DNA of 64,000 nt from Phylloscopus collybita (lineage: Eukaryota; Chordata; Aves; Passeriformes; Phylloscopidae). Positions 1 to 12,405 of this stretch are shown one piece after another. Each line of letters begins with the position of its first letter. Position 1 is the first letter of the stretch. The DNA lies in contig JAJNNQ010000075.1 of assembly GCA_027886175.1 (NCBI GenBank), positions 58,669,001-58,733,000 on the forward strand. The letters are read 5' to 3'. The notes beneath the pieces were generated by a model. That model searched no databases, was not told where the DNA came from, and worked only from the letters and a program-made list of their open reading frames with translations. A program made the translations under genes and the position numbers.

Positions 1-1666
1 AATTAAAAATTGCTTTGGCCTGTTTTCTTTTCCTGTTTTACATTTCATAAACTTACATGTAATTTGATGAACACTGTCACTCTTTAAATTTCTTCAGCAT
101 TACAGTTCTCAAGGGACTCTCATTGAATATAATTTTTGCATATTTACTTCCTCCACAAGTGCTAGTATGCAGTAGCACAAGTTCAGTCTTACATTATTAT
201 TTTCTTATTTACTTATGTTACGTCCTGATTTTCTTTGTCTTGATGTTAACGCTTCCAGTTTGGTATTAACTCCATGTACCATCTAAAAAGCTGTTGATTT
301 CTACCTCTAGTTAACCAACAATTTAGGTAGTCTTGTCAACAGAATAGTGTGGTAATTATTCAGCTCTTGAACACACAACTTTGCAGCCAAGTGCAAGCAA
401 CTCGGTAAGGAGGTTCTGAGCCCTTTAGGGAGAGCTGCAGTTCAACAGTTTACTTTGCATTTCCCATGCAGCCCAGGCATATAGACCATCTTGCAGTTCT
501 GCATCAACAGTGCTCATAGACAGCCCAAAAAGCATCAGCTTTGGTATCTTCTGTCTTGCTTTATCTACGTCCTGCCTCATGCTTTCTAACACTGGAAGAC
601 AGTTCATTTAAGTGCTACTCTGTAAGTAGCGCTGAAAATACATTTCTGTCAACAGAAGGGTCAGTCATATGAACAGCTCTTCCTTTGAAGGTATTTTGGA
701 AACATGCTGCTTCCATCCTTCACCAGAGGTGAATGATGAAAAGAAGACTTTGTCATGAACTCGACCCTTGAAAGTGGCATAAAAGAGTTACCCATCACTC
801 CAGCTTCTATTTCCCATCCAACCTCCCAGAACCAGCATGTACACCTGCTTCATGCTTCCTAAGTAATACCAGAACTACTGCTAGGCCTGTGACACTCTGG
901 GGTGAAAAATCAGCATGTTTTCTGACACTCATCATTTTGGGCATGGTAAGCTTTCGTGCTGTCAGGTGCCTCAGGAGGAGTGAGGGGCAGCAATGGGGAA
1001 GGTCTGTGCATTGAAAGTGTCCCACTATAACCAGCCCTGTTCCTTCCTCCTCATATGTTGTCATTTTCCTTGCACTGAGACTGACTTTTGGGGTGGGAAA
1101 TCTGATGTCAGAAGTTTGGGAACTGCCTTCACAATTAATTCACCTTCATCTTAAGCCAGGTACGACTGTGGAGACAGCTGTACTCATGGCTGATCCTGTG
1201 CTGTGGTTACGCATGTAAGGCTGAAGCGTCTAATCATGTTGGGGTTTTTTCCAGAACACAGCTTGGCGTGACCTACAGCTTTCAGACTAAATTATTGTAG
1301 AGCTCCTTTCCAGCTGTAGATCTATTGCGAAAATACACAAATATTATTTGCCACTGGCATTACACTTGATGTTGTAAAAGCAAAGAAACAGATATTTCTC
1401 CACTGAAAACCTGTAAAGTGAAAACTATAAAACCCTCTTCCCTTGTTTTCTTCTGAAACTGGTTGTAATGCTCTCTTCCTCTCACTGTGCCAGACTCTAT
1501 AGCTTAACTAAACATATGTCACTCCTCAGGTTTTCTTTCCTATATTCCCAAGCAGGTGAGAGACTAAAATGAAAATATCAGCTGTGTGTCAGTACCTAGA
1601 TAAAATACTGCAAAATTAAGTTATGAAGCTTGTCCTTTTTAGCAAAGTCTCGTATTGGGCCAGTGT

Positions 1667-1700
1667 ACTGCTGTGCTTTTTAAATGGGTTGAGATGTGCC
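1667..1700 (+). repeat. 34 bp exact direct repeat, copy 1
   Basis: Thirty-four bases beginning ACTGCTGTGC and ending GAGATGTGCC are identical to 2617-2650. The flanks on both sides differ immediately. This copy is 950 bp upstream of its partner, inside the ZNF407 intron. Confidence 0.95.
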
Positions 1701-2616
1701 TTCCTCGAGGCAGTTTATTGCTTCTAATCATGCAAATCAGGGATCATTCCAGCATGCTTTTGATGAAGTCCACAAAAGAGAGTACTCTCATCTCCTCCAA
1801 TGTTTTGGACATTGAAACAGAATATTTTTTTTTCAGGCATGATAATGCATTAATTGCTTCACTTAGATGAGCAATAGCTTTTGATACAAGCCATCCCATA
1901 GAATCCTGACACTTTGCATGCTGAGCAGTCTTGTCCTTGAAGTTACTGTAGTGCACAATGTTCAGAACTTACCTTAGCATTTACCAGCAGTGTCTTGGCA
2001 GAGGGTGACCTCCAGTACTGTCTCTAAACATTTTCAATTTACAGACTCAAGAATTTTTGCTGCCTTTGCCTCTCATTCTTTTGAGGAGGTCAGCCCTTTA
2101 TGAATTTTCCACAAGAAAGAAGTTCCAAGTACCCTATATACTTAAACAGCTTAATAGGAATATAGCCGCAATGAACACACGACATACAATTCATTTTAAT
2201 ATTTATAGAAGAAATTCATGTTGTTTTAAGTGTACACAAGCAGCTGCTGTCATTTGGCTATGAGCAGATGTTAGACCTCCGAAAGCTTCACTGACAATTA
2301 AAATACTAACAGTTAGTGTTTTACCCCAGCTGCAGGTTCTGTTTACTGTAAATTTGATTTTAATGGTGCCTCTGTGCAGTTATTGAATAGAGGTTTGTTT
2401 TCTACTATACGTGCAAAAGTGTCTACAATGAAGACAAATGGTTATTTCCCATAATTTACTCTGGAAAGATATGAATATAGCTCTAACATAGTTGAGTTAT
2501 AAATGAAATACAGATATGACTATCACATTTGAAATGGTAGTTTCTGCTGTCTTAACTAACAAAATGAACTAGGGAAACTTACTATTTGTAGTTATTCCCA
2601 AGCATTCCTCCTAAAA

Positions 2617-2650
2617 ACTGCTGTGCTTTTTAAATGGGTTGAGATGTGCC
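2617..2650 (+). repeat. 34 bp exact direct repeat, copy 2
   Basis: This is the exact match to 1667-1700, in the same orientation. The core TTTTTAAATGGGTTGAG is not low-complexity, so chance identity over 34 bases is very unlikely. Confidence 0.95.
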
Positions 2651-5600
2651 CTCAAGCAAAGAACAGGTGCTTCTTTTTACTGAAAGGGTGCATAAATCAG
2701 AATAGATAAATACAGAGAATCATGATACTCGTCGTTGATAGGTATGCTGAAGAGTATAATTTCTGCTTGCTCATTTAATAACATAATGTTTTATTTTAGG
2801 TATTCTTTACAAGTGTCTGTTCTCTTTAGTGCATATATGTACATCAAACGTTAGGAAAGGCCAGCCATTTTCAGAATTGTTAATCCCAAGGGCCTGATTA
2901 TGCAAACACAATGCATAATGCAAGCAACCATGTTTAGTCCCTATGAGACTATTGAGGCTAACTATGGCAGTAAGCAGTACGCTTGATAAATAAATGTTTA
3001 TAAAACCAGATCTGAATGTATATATTCTTGAAAAACAAAAACTTTTGCTGACATAACAATGACAAAAAAAATGGTTTTTTCCTTTTTTTGACAAAACTGT
3101 TAGTGTCTGGACTATACCTATTTCAGAAATCCAGATCATTTTCCCTGTGAACAGAGCTTGGTTTTATTGGGGGTTTTTTTCCCTGATTTTTCTCATATCA
3201 GTGTATTATTTTTCATATTGTATGTTCTATCTGCCTAGGAAACAGAAATCTTTGGTTTGACCAAGCACAACCAGAACCCCTTGAAACGGGGATTCTGATT
3301 TAGAAGTGCTAAAAATGCACTTTCCATTTGCACTGCGGGGGATAAAACAGAAAGAGTGCATCCGAGTATCATCAATGTCAGTTGTTCCCAAACTGAGGGC
3401 CAGAGTAGTCTTTGAAGCTGGACTGCCAAGAAATGTCCAGACTGGCTATCCTCATCTCAAGCTGCTAAATTGCACTGGAAGAGATAGCTGAAATACTCCA
3501 GATACATTCCTGATGCTGCTTGCCTGTGTAGGTAATTGCTACATATGCCACAGAGAGGTTTTTGCTCACACATCAGAGTTGAGAGGAGCAGCCTGCATGG
3601 TGGCAAACAGGTAAAGAGAAAAGTGGTTTGCAAGTAAACCAGTTATTCTGCAGGTTGGGCAGCTGTAAATTGTGCATGTTAACACTTTACATGTTTGCTG
3701 CAATCAGTGGGAGTTTTGGTATGTATATTTTTTATTTGCATTCCTTCTGTAACACTGGGCTCTATAGCATTCATTTTTTGACCTTGAGTGCAGGAAACTC
3801 ACTTCTTCCTCAAAAGAAACTGAATTTTTTCCTAGAGAAGGCCTTTTCCCAAAGGTTAATTAGACACTGAAGGGAAATTAAACCAAACCAAACAAACTGC
3901 CTAAACTGAATGGCTTGGTTTTTTAATTTAGTGGTTGTCTGTTTCTTTTGTGTCTTTTTATGGCCGTTGACACAGTTCTGTAAGATATGGAAGGTAAAAA
4001 TAGTAAGCAGGAAATTTTAGTCTGTTTTTCAACAGAAAAAATGTTACAAGAGTACTTTCACGGTTTTAGATAGCTAAAGGACATCTGCTGCTTTTTAAGA
4101 TACCTGAAATGTTAAAACTTCATCCTTTATTCAAGCAGTTCTTATAAGACCTTGAAGTTTCCAAATATGATTGAGTGGTTAAGGACAAAACTAGAAGCCA
4201 AGGCTGTTTTGAGTTTCAGCACTGAAACGTCACATTACTGGATTTTTAAGTATAAAATAAACTATGATCCTTGTTTGGGATTTTTTGTTGTTGTTGGTTT
4301 CCTCTTTTTTTTTTTATTGAAAGAGGGAAAAATGAAGCTTCGCTGTATTGGTTATCTCTTGAGATTTATGTAATTTGTGTCAATGGTGTAATTTTTTTAT
4401 GTCTCTTAGGGAGCTGGTAACGTCCCCTATAGGTATACTTGTTTGTATTGCTTTACAAATATTTGCTGCCTTTGTGGACATAATAGTTGTAACAGGGCCA
4501 TTTTGGGGGGCTGATTTATTTCACTTCTCCATTTGACCCATCATATTTTCTTTCCTTCAGCAGAAGACATGAAAGAGCCTTCACAACCTCTTATTTAGTA
4601 GCTTAACTAGCTTGTTTAAAAAATGCTGGTCCATTCATTGCTTGCACATAAAAGCCTTGCAAATGATAAAGAACAGTTTTTGCTATGGTCAAGGAACAGA
4701 GATCTGAAAAACGCATCTTATTATTATGGCCTCTGAAAATCAGGGAAATCCCAAATTATGACACAGTTCTTAGACTCTACTTAATTAATTAATTGAAGTG
4801 GAGATCATTACAAAAAATAGTTGAAAGAAAACAGAACAGAAACTTGTAGCTTGATCAAGGCATAAGTTATATTACTTTATGAATTTGAAAAGTCCTATTT
4901 GAAAAAGTAGGACTTCCTTTACTATTCAAAATATTGTGCTGCCATGTAGACAATAGCTTTAGAAATAAGAAAATCAATTGCTTGTTCAAGAGATGTTAGA
5001 TATAAGGTGATTCTTTTATATCTTTTTAAATTCCTTACAGGTTGTATTTAGCTGAAGGAAAAGATGTTTCTTTGCATTCACATTATTTAATATTCGTTGC
5101 ATTTTAGCAGATACGAAATGTTTGTTTGTGTTAATAAATAATGTACCTAATCACCAAACTATGAAAAATTAAGTGTTGCTGAATAGGGGACTATAAATCA
5201 GGCCTCCTAGAACTTTTACACGAAAGGGAAAAATAGCTGTTTTAAGCTAGATGTGTAAATGCAGATCATTTCCGTCGTCATAACAGATTATTTCATTTAT
5301 GACTTACTGCTTTGTCCTAAAGGTGCTCCTTGTGAAGGATGTCCTCAGCCCAGCCTTAGCACACACAGCCACTTGCTTCAAGTTTTGGGGAAGGATTAGA
5401 ATTCTAAAGAGGCTGCTGGCTGAGAGCAAGGTGGTGCTTTACATATAATATTAGCCCAGACTTTCCTCACGCATTACGCGTTTCTTTCTGAGACAAGTCT
5501 CCTTAATGCCATCTTTATCTGCTACACGATGCATGAAATCTACTTTCTGTTTTAGAACTGCAGCTGACCCCCGACCCCACGAGTGGCGCCACAATGTGAC

Positions 5601-7667
5601 CTTTCTATTGTCATCAGCTTTCATTCTCCTGAAAATTCTATGAATTTTTATTACAAGTTTTTTTAAACCAAGCTGAGGCTTCAACAAATTACTTGACACA
5701 GATGAGATGAAGTTGTTGAAGTAGTGTTAGATAAGTTTTACAGCCAGCATGTGTGCTGCTGAACAGTACAAAGCCAGTGTCCTACAATGTCATACACCAG
5801 TAACTGCTGAGCCTACTATTGGATAAATACATCATTTTATGGAACATTGATTGTTCTATAAACCCAATGGAGTATTATGCTCTATGATCAAACCATTTAG
5901 ATTGTGTGTAGAGCACAGAAAATGCCATATTCAGGATGGTACTAAAAGTGCCATTTGTGTATTTTATGGATGTCATTACGGGGGAAACTTCTCTCTGTAG
6001 GCCCTGTTTACTGCAAAATTTTTTAGTCTGTAATGACATTTTTCATTCACAACGTATGCCTTCAAGAGAGGGGGCCCTTGTTTTATTTGTTTCATTCGAG
6101 TTTACTGCACAAATCCTGTACATTTTAATTAAATGTAAGCTTAACAAAAGAATAAGGTATTTATTCTGTGGGGAACAAATGATGACAGTAACAAAAGAAT
6201 AAAACAGACACACAAAAGGAAGTCAGGTATTGAGCAAGAGAGAGGGGAAAAGGTACTAAGCCCTATTTCTAGATTCCCAGGCACACATTAAACATCAAAG
6301 CATTTCTTTTAGCCCTATTTCAGGAGTTTGTGGTCTCAGAGAATTAAAATAACCAGTGAATATGGATTTAATGTCTAAAATATCCTGACATTTTCAAATA
6401 AAAAACTAACAGTCACTCAGGACTCCAACTGATAAATAATGGCTGTGCTGAAATGACAGACTTCTTGGAAAGAAACCAATTCTCTGATCATTGCACCCCT
6501 AGATATGAAACACCTCCTTACAAATTGTCTGAATATGAGCTCTTGTATCATTATATTTTGTCATTTTAATGCCTATTTGTGTATCTTTTTAATTTGCAAT
6601 GACATGCAATCAGCAACAAGTCCACTTTTCCTAATATTAATGTGGGCTTGTATTGCAGCTTATGTTTGCTGTGTCAGCCAACACTTACCCCTTCTCTTTA
6701 ACCATTAAGAGGGGGCAAGAGGCAGGCTGGATTTACTGGGACAACATGGTTTGTTGCTACATACAGTCCAATAATGTGACATGTTCCTTAAATGCATAAA
6801 AATTCCTACAGATGTTGTGCTTGATTCCAGTGCTTCATTATAGGAATAGCAGCTAAGCCTCAAAATCTCTTGTTTTCTAAATATCTTCCCTTCTTGGCTT
6901 TTCACTGTTAAAAGAAAACCAGTAAAATCTGCAGCTCGTATTTACCATGAAAAATCACTAAAATTGAAGTTGATGTTCCCAGTAAATTCTTGGTCATAGT
7001 CCAGTTAAAATTTAAAGTTACAGTAGATTCACATTAGTTTAAATGACACTTGAACTTCTACACAGCTCAACATTAATTCATTATAGTTGAAATGGAGGAA
7101 TCTTCAGTGGGTGAATCTTTTACAATCTGATTGAGGCTGTTACATTTTATAGGAGCCATTTTTCAAAGCAGTACTGACAGCACTCGAAGTTATTAAATTG
7201 CTGAATCAAAAGATGGACCTGCAATCGCATTTATGAACTGTGATGGAATAGCTGGGGTTGCTCTGAGCTGAGGTTAAGATGTTGGTGTAGTTAAGCTTCA
7301 TCACACCCCTTAGTGACAGCAGTATTTACCCATGTAGTTTACTTTAATGGTCAGGAAGTGGCTTAACTCACCTCTGGATTCAAATAGATTAAGTAAGCAG
7401 TCAGAATGGCATAATTATCAGTGCTGCAAGGGATTCACCGGATAGCTCTTCACCCAGGAGACTTCCCATTCAATTGCACAGTAAAGACTGGAGTTGCATA
7501 GATTCACAGGCAGGGCATTTATTTGAGGAGATGAAAACACGGTGAATTTCCTTTTTCTTTCCCTTCTCCTCAATACACTGATGCTGTGTCCTGTACATAA
7601 GTTATGATGATCTTTGGAGAAAGATGTCATGATTTTGGTGTATGTGCATGTGAAAATTATGATTGTT

Positions 7668-7729
7668 GAGTTATTTTGATTTTGAAATCCAGTGGAAAAT
7701 GCATGATTTGTGGAGTTATTTTGATTTTG
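7668..7729 (+). repeat. Close 17 bp direct repeat in intron
   Basis: GAGTTATTTTGATTTTG occurs at 7668-7684 and again at 7713-7729, 45 bp apart. The spacer also has related sequence, which suggests a small local duplication. Confidence 0.85.
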
Positions 7730-8222
7730 TGCCACATCATTGCCAGGCTCCTCTTTTATCTTGTCAACAAAGCAAGATTCCTGAGAGAATTAATTACTTA
7801 TACTCTATTACAAAATGTGGAGGAGCTAAGATAATTGTCATTTTATGTTGATTTCCCCTTCCTACTTTTCTGCTCTTTGGGGGGTCGTGTGAATGTCAGT
7901 GCCTACAGAGAGCAGAGGAAAAGTGGGAATAAGAACCAGTTATATACCACAGTAAGCTTACTTCTTGCTTATACCTGACAAAATGTAGTTCAACTGCATG
8001 TGCCAGATTTTTATGCAGGATCACCTGGAAACAAACACTCTAATGGTTTGGAATCGTTAATTTTCTTTTCCAAAGGTAACCTGCCTTACAAACTAGGAAT
8101 AAGAAAGTTGTATGGCATCAGTTTAGACTCGAGAAGGTGATTTGCCGCCTTTCAGCTTGACAAAATGTCTTCTTTGTGCTTCACAGTACAGTTCTCTACC
8201 AGAAGCTCTGTAATTGAAAAAA

Positions 8223-8287
8223 GGATGGATGGATGGATGGATGGATGGATGGATGGATGCATAGATAGATAGATAGATAGATAGATA
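8223..8287 (+). repeat. Compound tetranucleotide microsatellite (GGAT)n-(ATAG)n
   Basis: About nine GGAT units (8223-8258) pass through GC into about six ATAG/AGAT units (8261-8287). The minus-strand open frame here, rich in HPSI, is only the translation of the repeat. Confidence 0.95.
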
Positions 8288-9844
8288 TCAGTATAAGACC
8301 TCGGTCTTTTAATTATTGATGTTATTTTGGAATTGTAGCTTGATATCCGTCTTAACATAGCAAGTTAGAGTCTGCAAGATGCCAAGTATTCAGTCTTGAG
8401 ATAAATCAGCTTCTAAGTGTGAACTTACCTTTAAGCAAACGAGTCTCTTTTTTAAGCCCATTTTAATTCTCTGTGGGATCAGGGTCTGACAGCTCTATGC
8501 TTTGAATGAAAGAGCCCCCTTAGACCAGCTTTAGTACAATTTTCTTGGTCTCTTGGGTTCAATGAAGCACATTGTTCACTAGAACTGGCTTGGAAAGTAT
8601 AGTGCTAGCCTGAAATTTCACTGTAAGTGTCACTTTTTTTTCTTGCCTGTTTTTATCCCAAGCAAGCCATGGCATATCTATTTGCATTAGTGGTAAGAAG
8701 CTGCAACTTTTATTCCAGACATGTGATTTCAGTTTGTGTAGGTGAATTTAAACTGGAGTGTGGATATGGGCAGTCTCAGCAGCATGAACTTAATCAGCCT
8801 TCCCAAGGCCCATCTGTCATTAGACCCTCACCTTGTTTGCAATGTCAAGCATCCACTCTTTTCTCTGTGTGCATTGGTTGTGTCCCACAACTTGCTCCCA
8901 GCACATGGAGAAGCTTCCCTGGTGCTTCTGGATGGCACTGCCATGGGGAGACAGGGAAGGATAGAGCTATCCTTCCATGGACATCCACAAAGCTGGCCAC
9001 AGGGTCCGCTCATTTATGTCTTCCCGAAAGCACGTAGGCCATGCTTTGGAGGGTGATGGCCTTGATTTGTACAGCCTTGGGCACCGCTTGCCTTGCTGAA
9101 GCTTTATTGTTATTAGTGGTGAGAATTGAGAAGGAAACCTTCAATGACACAAAACCAAACTGGGTGGCACAGCAAGTAGCTGGAATATGGAGGTTACAGG
9201 TATTACAGTTTGTTAATTGATTTCATGCAGAAATAATTAAGATGCGTAGTTGGGGGTTCTCTGGAATAGATTTTATAGATCATCCTGCTTGGGGTAAGAA
9301 AACTACCGAGTATTTTCTCCAGGTAACTGTGCAAGTGACTGAGTCAGTTACATGAGCTGGAGAAAGATGCTGGATGGAAAAGGAAGGGGAGGGCAGTGGC
9401 ATCAAAATGAAAGCATGGCAATCACCTCACCAACAAAAGCAGGGTATTAAGAAGATCAGCCACAGTTTCTCACACTAAGATATGTTTAATGTAATATGCA
9501 ATCCTAAAATTCATTACTGAAGTACTGAAATATCACCAATAGGATCTTCTTGAAAAGATGTGGCTTTTAACTGTATACTGCATCTAATCTGGGCTTTTTT
9601 GTACAGGATATTTTAAAAAACACGTTTAAATTGTTAGTAAGCTGTAGAATTGTTACAGTCAGCAATTATTTCAAGCTGTAAAGATGTTATTTGGAAAACA
9701 TGCAAATAGGTTTTGTTCATTTGCTCATTTTTATCTATGTTTTCTGTCAATGAAATCTAAAAATTGTCAAGGAATTTTTTCCATTTAAGCTTCAATTTGT
9801 TAAAGTAATGAACTGATGCTCGCCATGATACCACGTTAAGAGTG

Positions 9845-9859
9845 TATTTTGTCTTGTAG
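9845..9859 (+). other. ZNF407: Splice acceptor of the ZNF407 terminal exon
   Basis: The sequence TATTTTGTCTTGTAG is a pyrimidine-rich tract ending in AG at 9858-9859. The open frame continues without a stop from here, and the first two exon bases (GC) complete a codon split by the intron. This marks the exon start better than the GTG at 9865, which is an internal valine codon and not a translation start. Confidence 0.8.
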
Positions 9860-11214
9860 GCATTGTGTCCAAGTCCTATGAGTGCCGACTGAAGGGACAA
9901 GGAGCAACCTTTGTGGAAACCACAAGCCCTTTTACCGCGGCAGCACTGGGAGAGGTTTCTCCAGTGAAGGAGAAGGCCTTTCGGGGCAGCAGGAGACAGC
10001 CACAGTCCCCTGAGGAAGTTCAGCAGTTCATTATTATTCAAGGGTACGACGGCGACTTCGCCATCGACGCTTCCGTGGAAGAGACAGCAGCGGCCACCCT
10101 GCAGACGCTGGCCATGGCCGGGCAGATGGCCAGGGTGGTCCACATTACGGAGGACGGGCAAGTCATAGCTACAAACCAAAACGGCTCCCACGTGAGTAGT
10201 GTGGTTCCGGAGCAGATCCTCACGGAGCAGCTAGCAGATGGTGCCACACAGGTGGTGGTGGTCGAAGGAGCGGGAGCTGACATGGAGGAGGCCGTGCAAA
10301 TAGATGCAGTTCCTGACTCCAGTAGCACGGTACTGCAGCAGATAATGAGACAAGACGTTTTAGATGCTTCTGAGGCTACAGTCCATCCTCCGGAGTCCTC
10401 CTCGGCATTAGATGCCCTGCTTTGTGCTGTGACAGAGCTGGGCGAAGCAGAAAACAAATCTGGACTCCTTGACAGATGCAGGTCTGGTCACAAGGACTTC
10501 TTGCAAATGCCAAACCCAGAGATGCCCAGCATTCCCAGTGATGCAGAGGGACAAGAAATACAAATGTTCCATGAAGTTCAGGAGACTCAGGAAGATACCA
10601 AACCTATGGAAGTAGTGACACGAGTCGTGCACCCGTCGGCTATAATTGCATCTCAGGAGAGAGCTCAGGCTCAGGCCTTCAAGAATATGGTGCAAGGAGT
10701 GTTGCAGTTTGCCGTGTGTGACACGGCTGCAGCTGACCAGCTCATGAAAGAAGGTGTCACCCAGGTCATTGTAAATGAGGAAGGGACTGTGCATATGGTA
10801 GCTGGAGAAGGCTCTCAAATTATTATGCAGGAAGCTGGTAGCCACACGCTCAGTGTGCAGAGCGAACACATGGATTTAGTGGAGTCGGATGGACAAATAT
10901 CTCAGATTATTGTCAGTGAAGAATTAGCTCAAGCCATGGCTCAGGGTTCTGATGGTGACTTCTCTGAAGGTGCAACGCACTACATCGTCACAGAATTGCC
11001 ACCAGACATGCAGGATGAGCCTGCTGTGTACTCACACGCTGTGATAGAGACAGCTGAGTCCCAAGACATTCTGCAGGCTGGTACTGCTATCAAAGCCGAA
11101 GCTGTAGCCCCTGATAGTGCGAGAGAACAGTTAACAAGCATGGTCATTTATACAGAGGGTGGCTCACAGGTAATTCAAGGCCAGAGAGATTATAACAAAG
11201 TACAAGAAGATTGA
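9860..11214 (+). CDS. ZNF407: ZNF407 terminal coding exon (C-terminal 450 residues)
   Basis: This is the C-terminal part of zinc finger protein 407, a nuclear C2H2 protein of over 2000 residues in mammals that acts in transcriptional control. Seen here: an uninterrupted frame of 450 complete codons from an intron acceptor to TGA at 11212-11214. It holds no C2H2 finger, since the fingers are encoded upstream. The composition is acidic and Gln/Val/Ile-rich, with loosely repeated strand-like motifs such as VVHITEDGQVIA (about residue 92), TQVVVVEG (129), TQVIVNEEGTVHMVAGEG (300) and ISQIIVSEEL (346), plus ALDALLCAVTELGE (182) and THYIVTELPP (372). I identify it by recognising ALDALLCAVTELGE, the TLQTLAMAGQ-RVVHITEDGQ block and the VIYT-EGGS ending as ZNF407-like. 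ZNF335, another long zinc-finger protein, was considered and rejected because its C-terminus differs. Local CpG density is high at 10045-10080. The frame is intact, so this looks like a functional gene. Confidence 0.85.
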
Positions 11215-12333
11215 AGATCTTTGCTCGTAGGCAGGGTGCAGAGCAGAGCCGGATATTACGAGAATCATGGAGGCACTGTGTTCCTGGAACGTGTTCTGTA
11301 AAGCCTTCTCAGTAGAACCTCCTCCAAGCCAGGTAACAAATACATATCCTGCTGATAGGAGGAGTTCACTGAAGAGGATAATACAGTTTTGTTACAATAG
11401 CTCTAAGAACTATTATATGAGATTATTATAAAACAAGCATACTAGGGTACAAAACAGGATAAAAAGCCCCCCACCCAAAGTAGAAATTGTTCTGTTCAGT
11501 GCTTTCTTTGTTGATGTTTTTGTCTTAACGTTGTTTTATCTCAGGGTAATTCCCTGCCTTCTTTCGTTTTTGTATAACATAATCACAGGAGTAAAATAAT
11601 TGCACTTACATGTACATTTTGTGAACAGATAAATATGCAAAAAGATACAAAGCCCACAATAGCAAGGTGAACAGGAAAGCATACCTACAGTATTGGGTGC
11701 CCTTCTTCATTTTAAAGTAGAATAGGTGACATTTTGCTTTCTAAAATCTTACTCAAAACATGCTTGGCTAAAAATATGTCATCAAAATAAGGATTTTTTG
11801 CATCTAAAATGAAAGTTTTCATAGTACTTTACTCTTTCATGGTAACACATAAGACTTTCCCTAAAGAAGAGCTCAAAAAAGCTACACTTCAGAAAATCCT
11901 TGATTATACATATTCAGGAAGAAGAACTTGATGCCTGTAACTTCCACTTAATTTTAGATGAGAGTCCTACATAAGAAATGTGCATTTTTTCAAAAAAAAT
12001 GTTGTCACTGTCAGTGTTTTGCTTTTCTTATAACTAGTGCTTCATATAAATACCATTTTGCAGTTCATTTTGTGAGCTACTTCTCAAATGTTAGGAGGAT
12101 TTTAAAAGAAAATTCTGACGTTGACATTAACAAGTAGGGGGGAAAAAAGGTGACCTTGTATTTCTTGCTTAGTCCAGAATGTCAGTTATTTACTTGTGGA
12201 TATACTGCAATTGTTCAATGCAAGTTCATGTTGAAAAGATTTGTTTCATGATAAAACTGCTTCTGTTTCTTTAGAAAAATTGTAAAATATAAACTGGCAA
12301 GGTTTGGGGATTTTTTTTTTTTTTTGTCTTTCA

Positions 12334-12339
12334 AATAAA
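12334..12339 (+). terminator. ZNF407: Polyadenylation signal AATAAA (proximal)
   Basis: This is the first canonical AATAAA after the ZNF407 stop codon, about 1.1 kb into the 3' UTR and just after a run of T (12311-12325). No other AATAAA was noticed between 11215 and here. Confidence 0.5.
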
Positions 12340-12383
12340 ATGTTAGCATTAAAATGAAGCATCATGATTTTTAATATTAAACA

Positions 12384-12389
12384 ATAAAC
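12384..12389 (+). terminator. ZNF407: Polyadenylation signal AATAAA (distal)
   Basis: A second AATAAA lies 50 bp after the first, with a GT/T-rich region starting about 35 bp downstream (TGTTATGTCTGTGC near 12426). This spacing fits a cleavage site near 12400-12410, and it is the better supported of the two signals. Confidence 0.55.
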
Positions 12390-12405
12390 AGAACTGGCAT
12401 TCAGC

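Larger units (their letters stand above)
1..9859 (+). other. ZNF407: Last intron of ZNF407 (3' part)
   Basis: This stretch precedes the recognised terminal exon and ends in an acceptor, so it is read as intron. It is AT-rich and I find no exon that fits the ZNF407 frame. It contains a 34 bp exact direct repeat (1667-1700 and 2617-2650), a 17 bp direct repeat (7668-7684 and 7713-7729), a tandem TTAATTAATTAATT motif near 4781, a compound tetranucleotide microsatellite at 8223-8287, and a more GC-rich patch at about 8760-9040 with short overlapping open frames that I do not consider coding. The donor of this intron and the zinc-finger exons lie outside the window. The intron call depends entirely on the gene assignment of the downstream exon. 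Confidence 0.75.
11215..12405 (+). other. ZNF407: ZNF407 3' untranslated region
   Basis: The sequence after the stop codon is AT-rich and non-coding, without recognisable repeats. It runs to two closely spaced AATAAA hexamers, followed by a T/GT-rich stretch (about 12421-12460) of the kind expected downstream of a cleavage site. The 3' end is therefore placed near 12350-12405. The exact site is inferred, not observed. Confidence 0.6.

Noticed and set aside
1426..1432. TATAAAA motif within the intron as a promoter
   Set aside because: An isolated AT-rich motif without other promoter features is expected by chance in this composition.
8627..9056. Overlapping + strand frames of 104-136 codons in the intron
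   Set aside because: Two different frames overlap, neither resembles a known protein, and no splice context links them to ZNF407.
9865..9867. GTG as a translation start for the 449-residue frame
   Set aside because: The frame is an internal exon continuation after a splice acceptor at 9859; the GTG codes for valine.
9757..10869. Minus-strand open frames of 139-153 codons over the ZNF407 exon
   Set aside because: They are shadows of the real + strand coding frame, whose protein is recognisable and whose splice acceptor and 3' end are consistent.
9860..11214. Assignment to ZNF335
   Set aside because: The C-terminal sequence and ending do not match ZNF335 as I know it. They match ZNF407, and the AT-rich, gene-poor setting also fits better.
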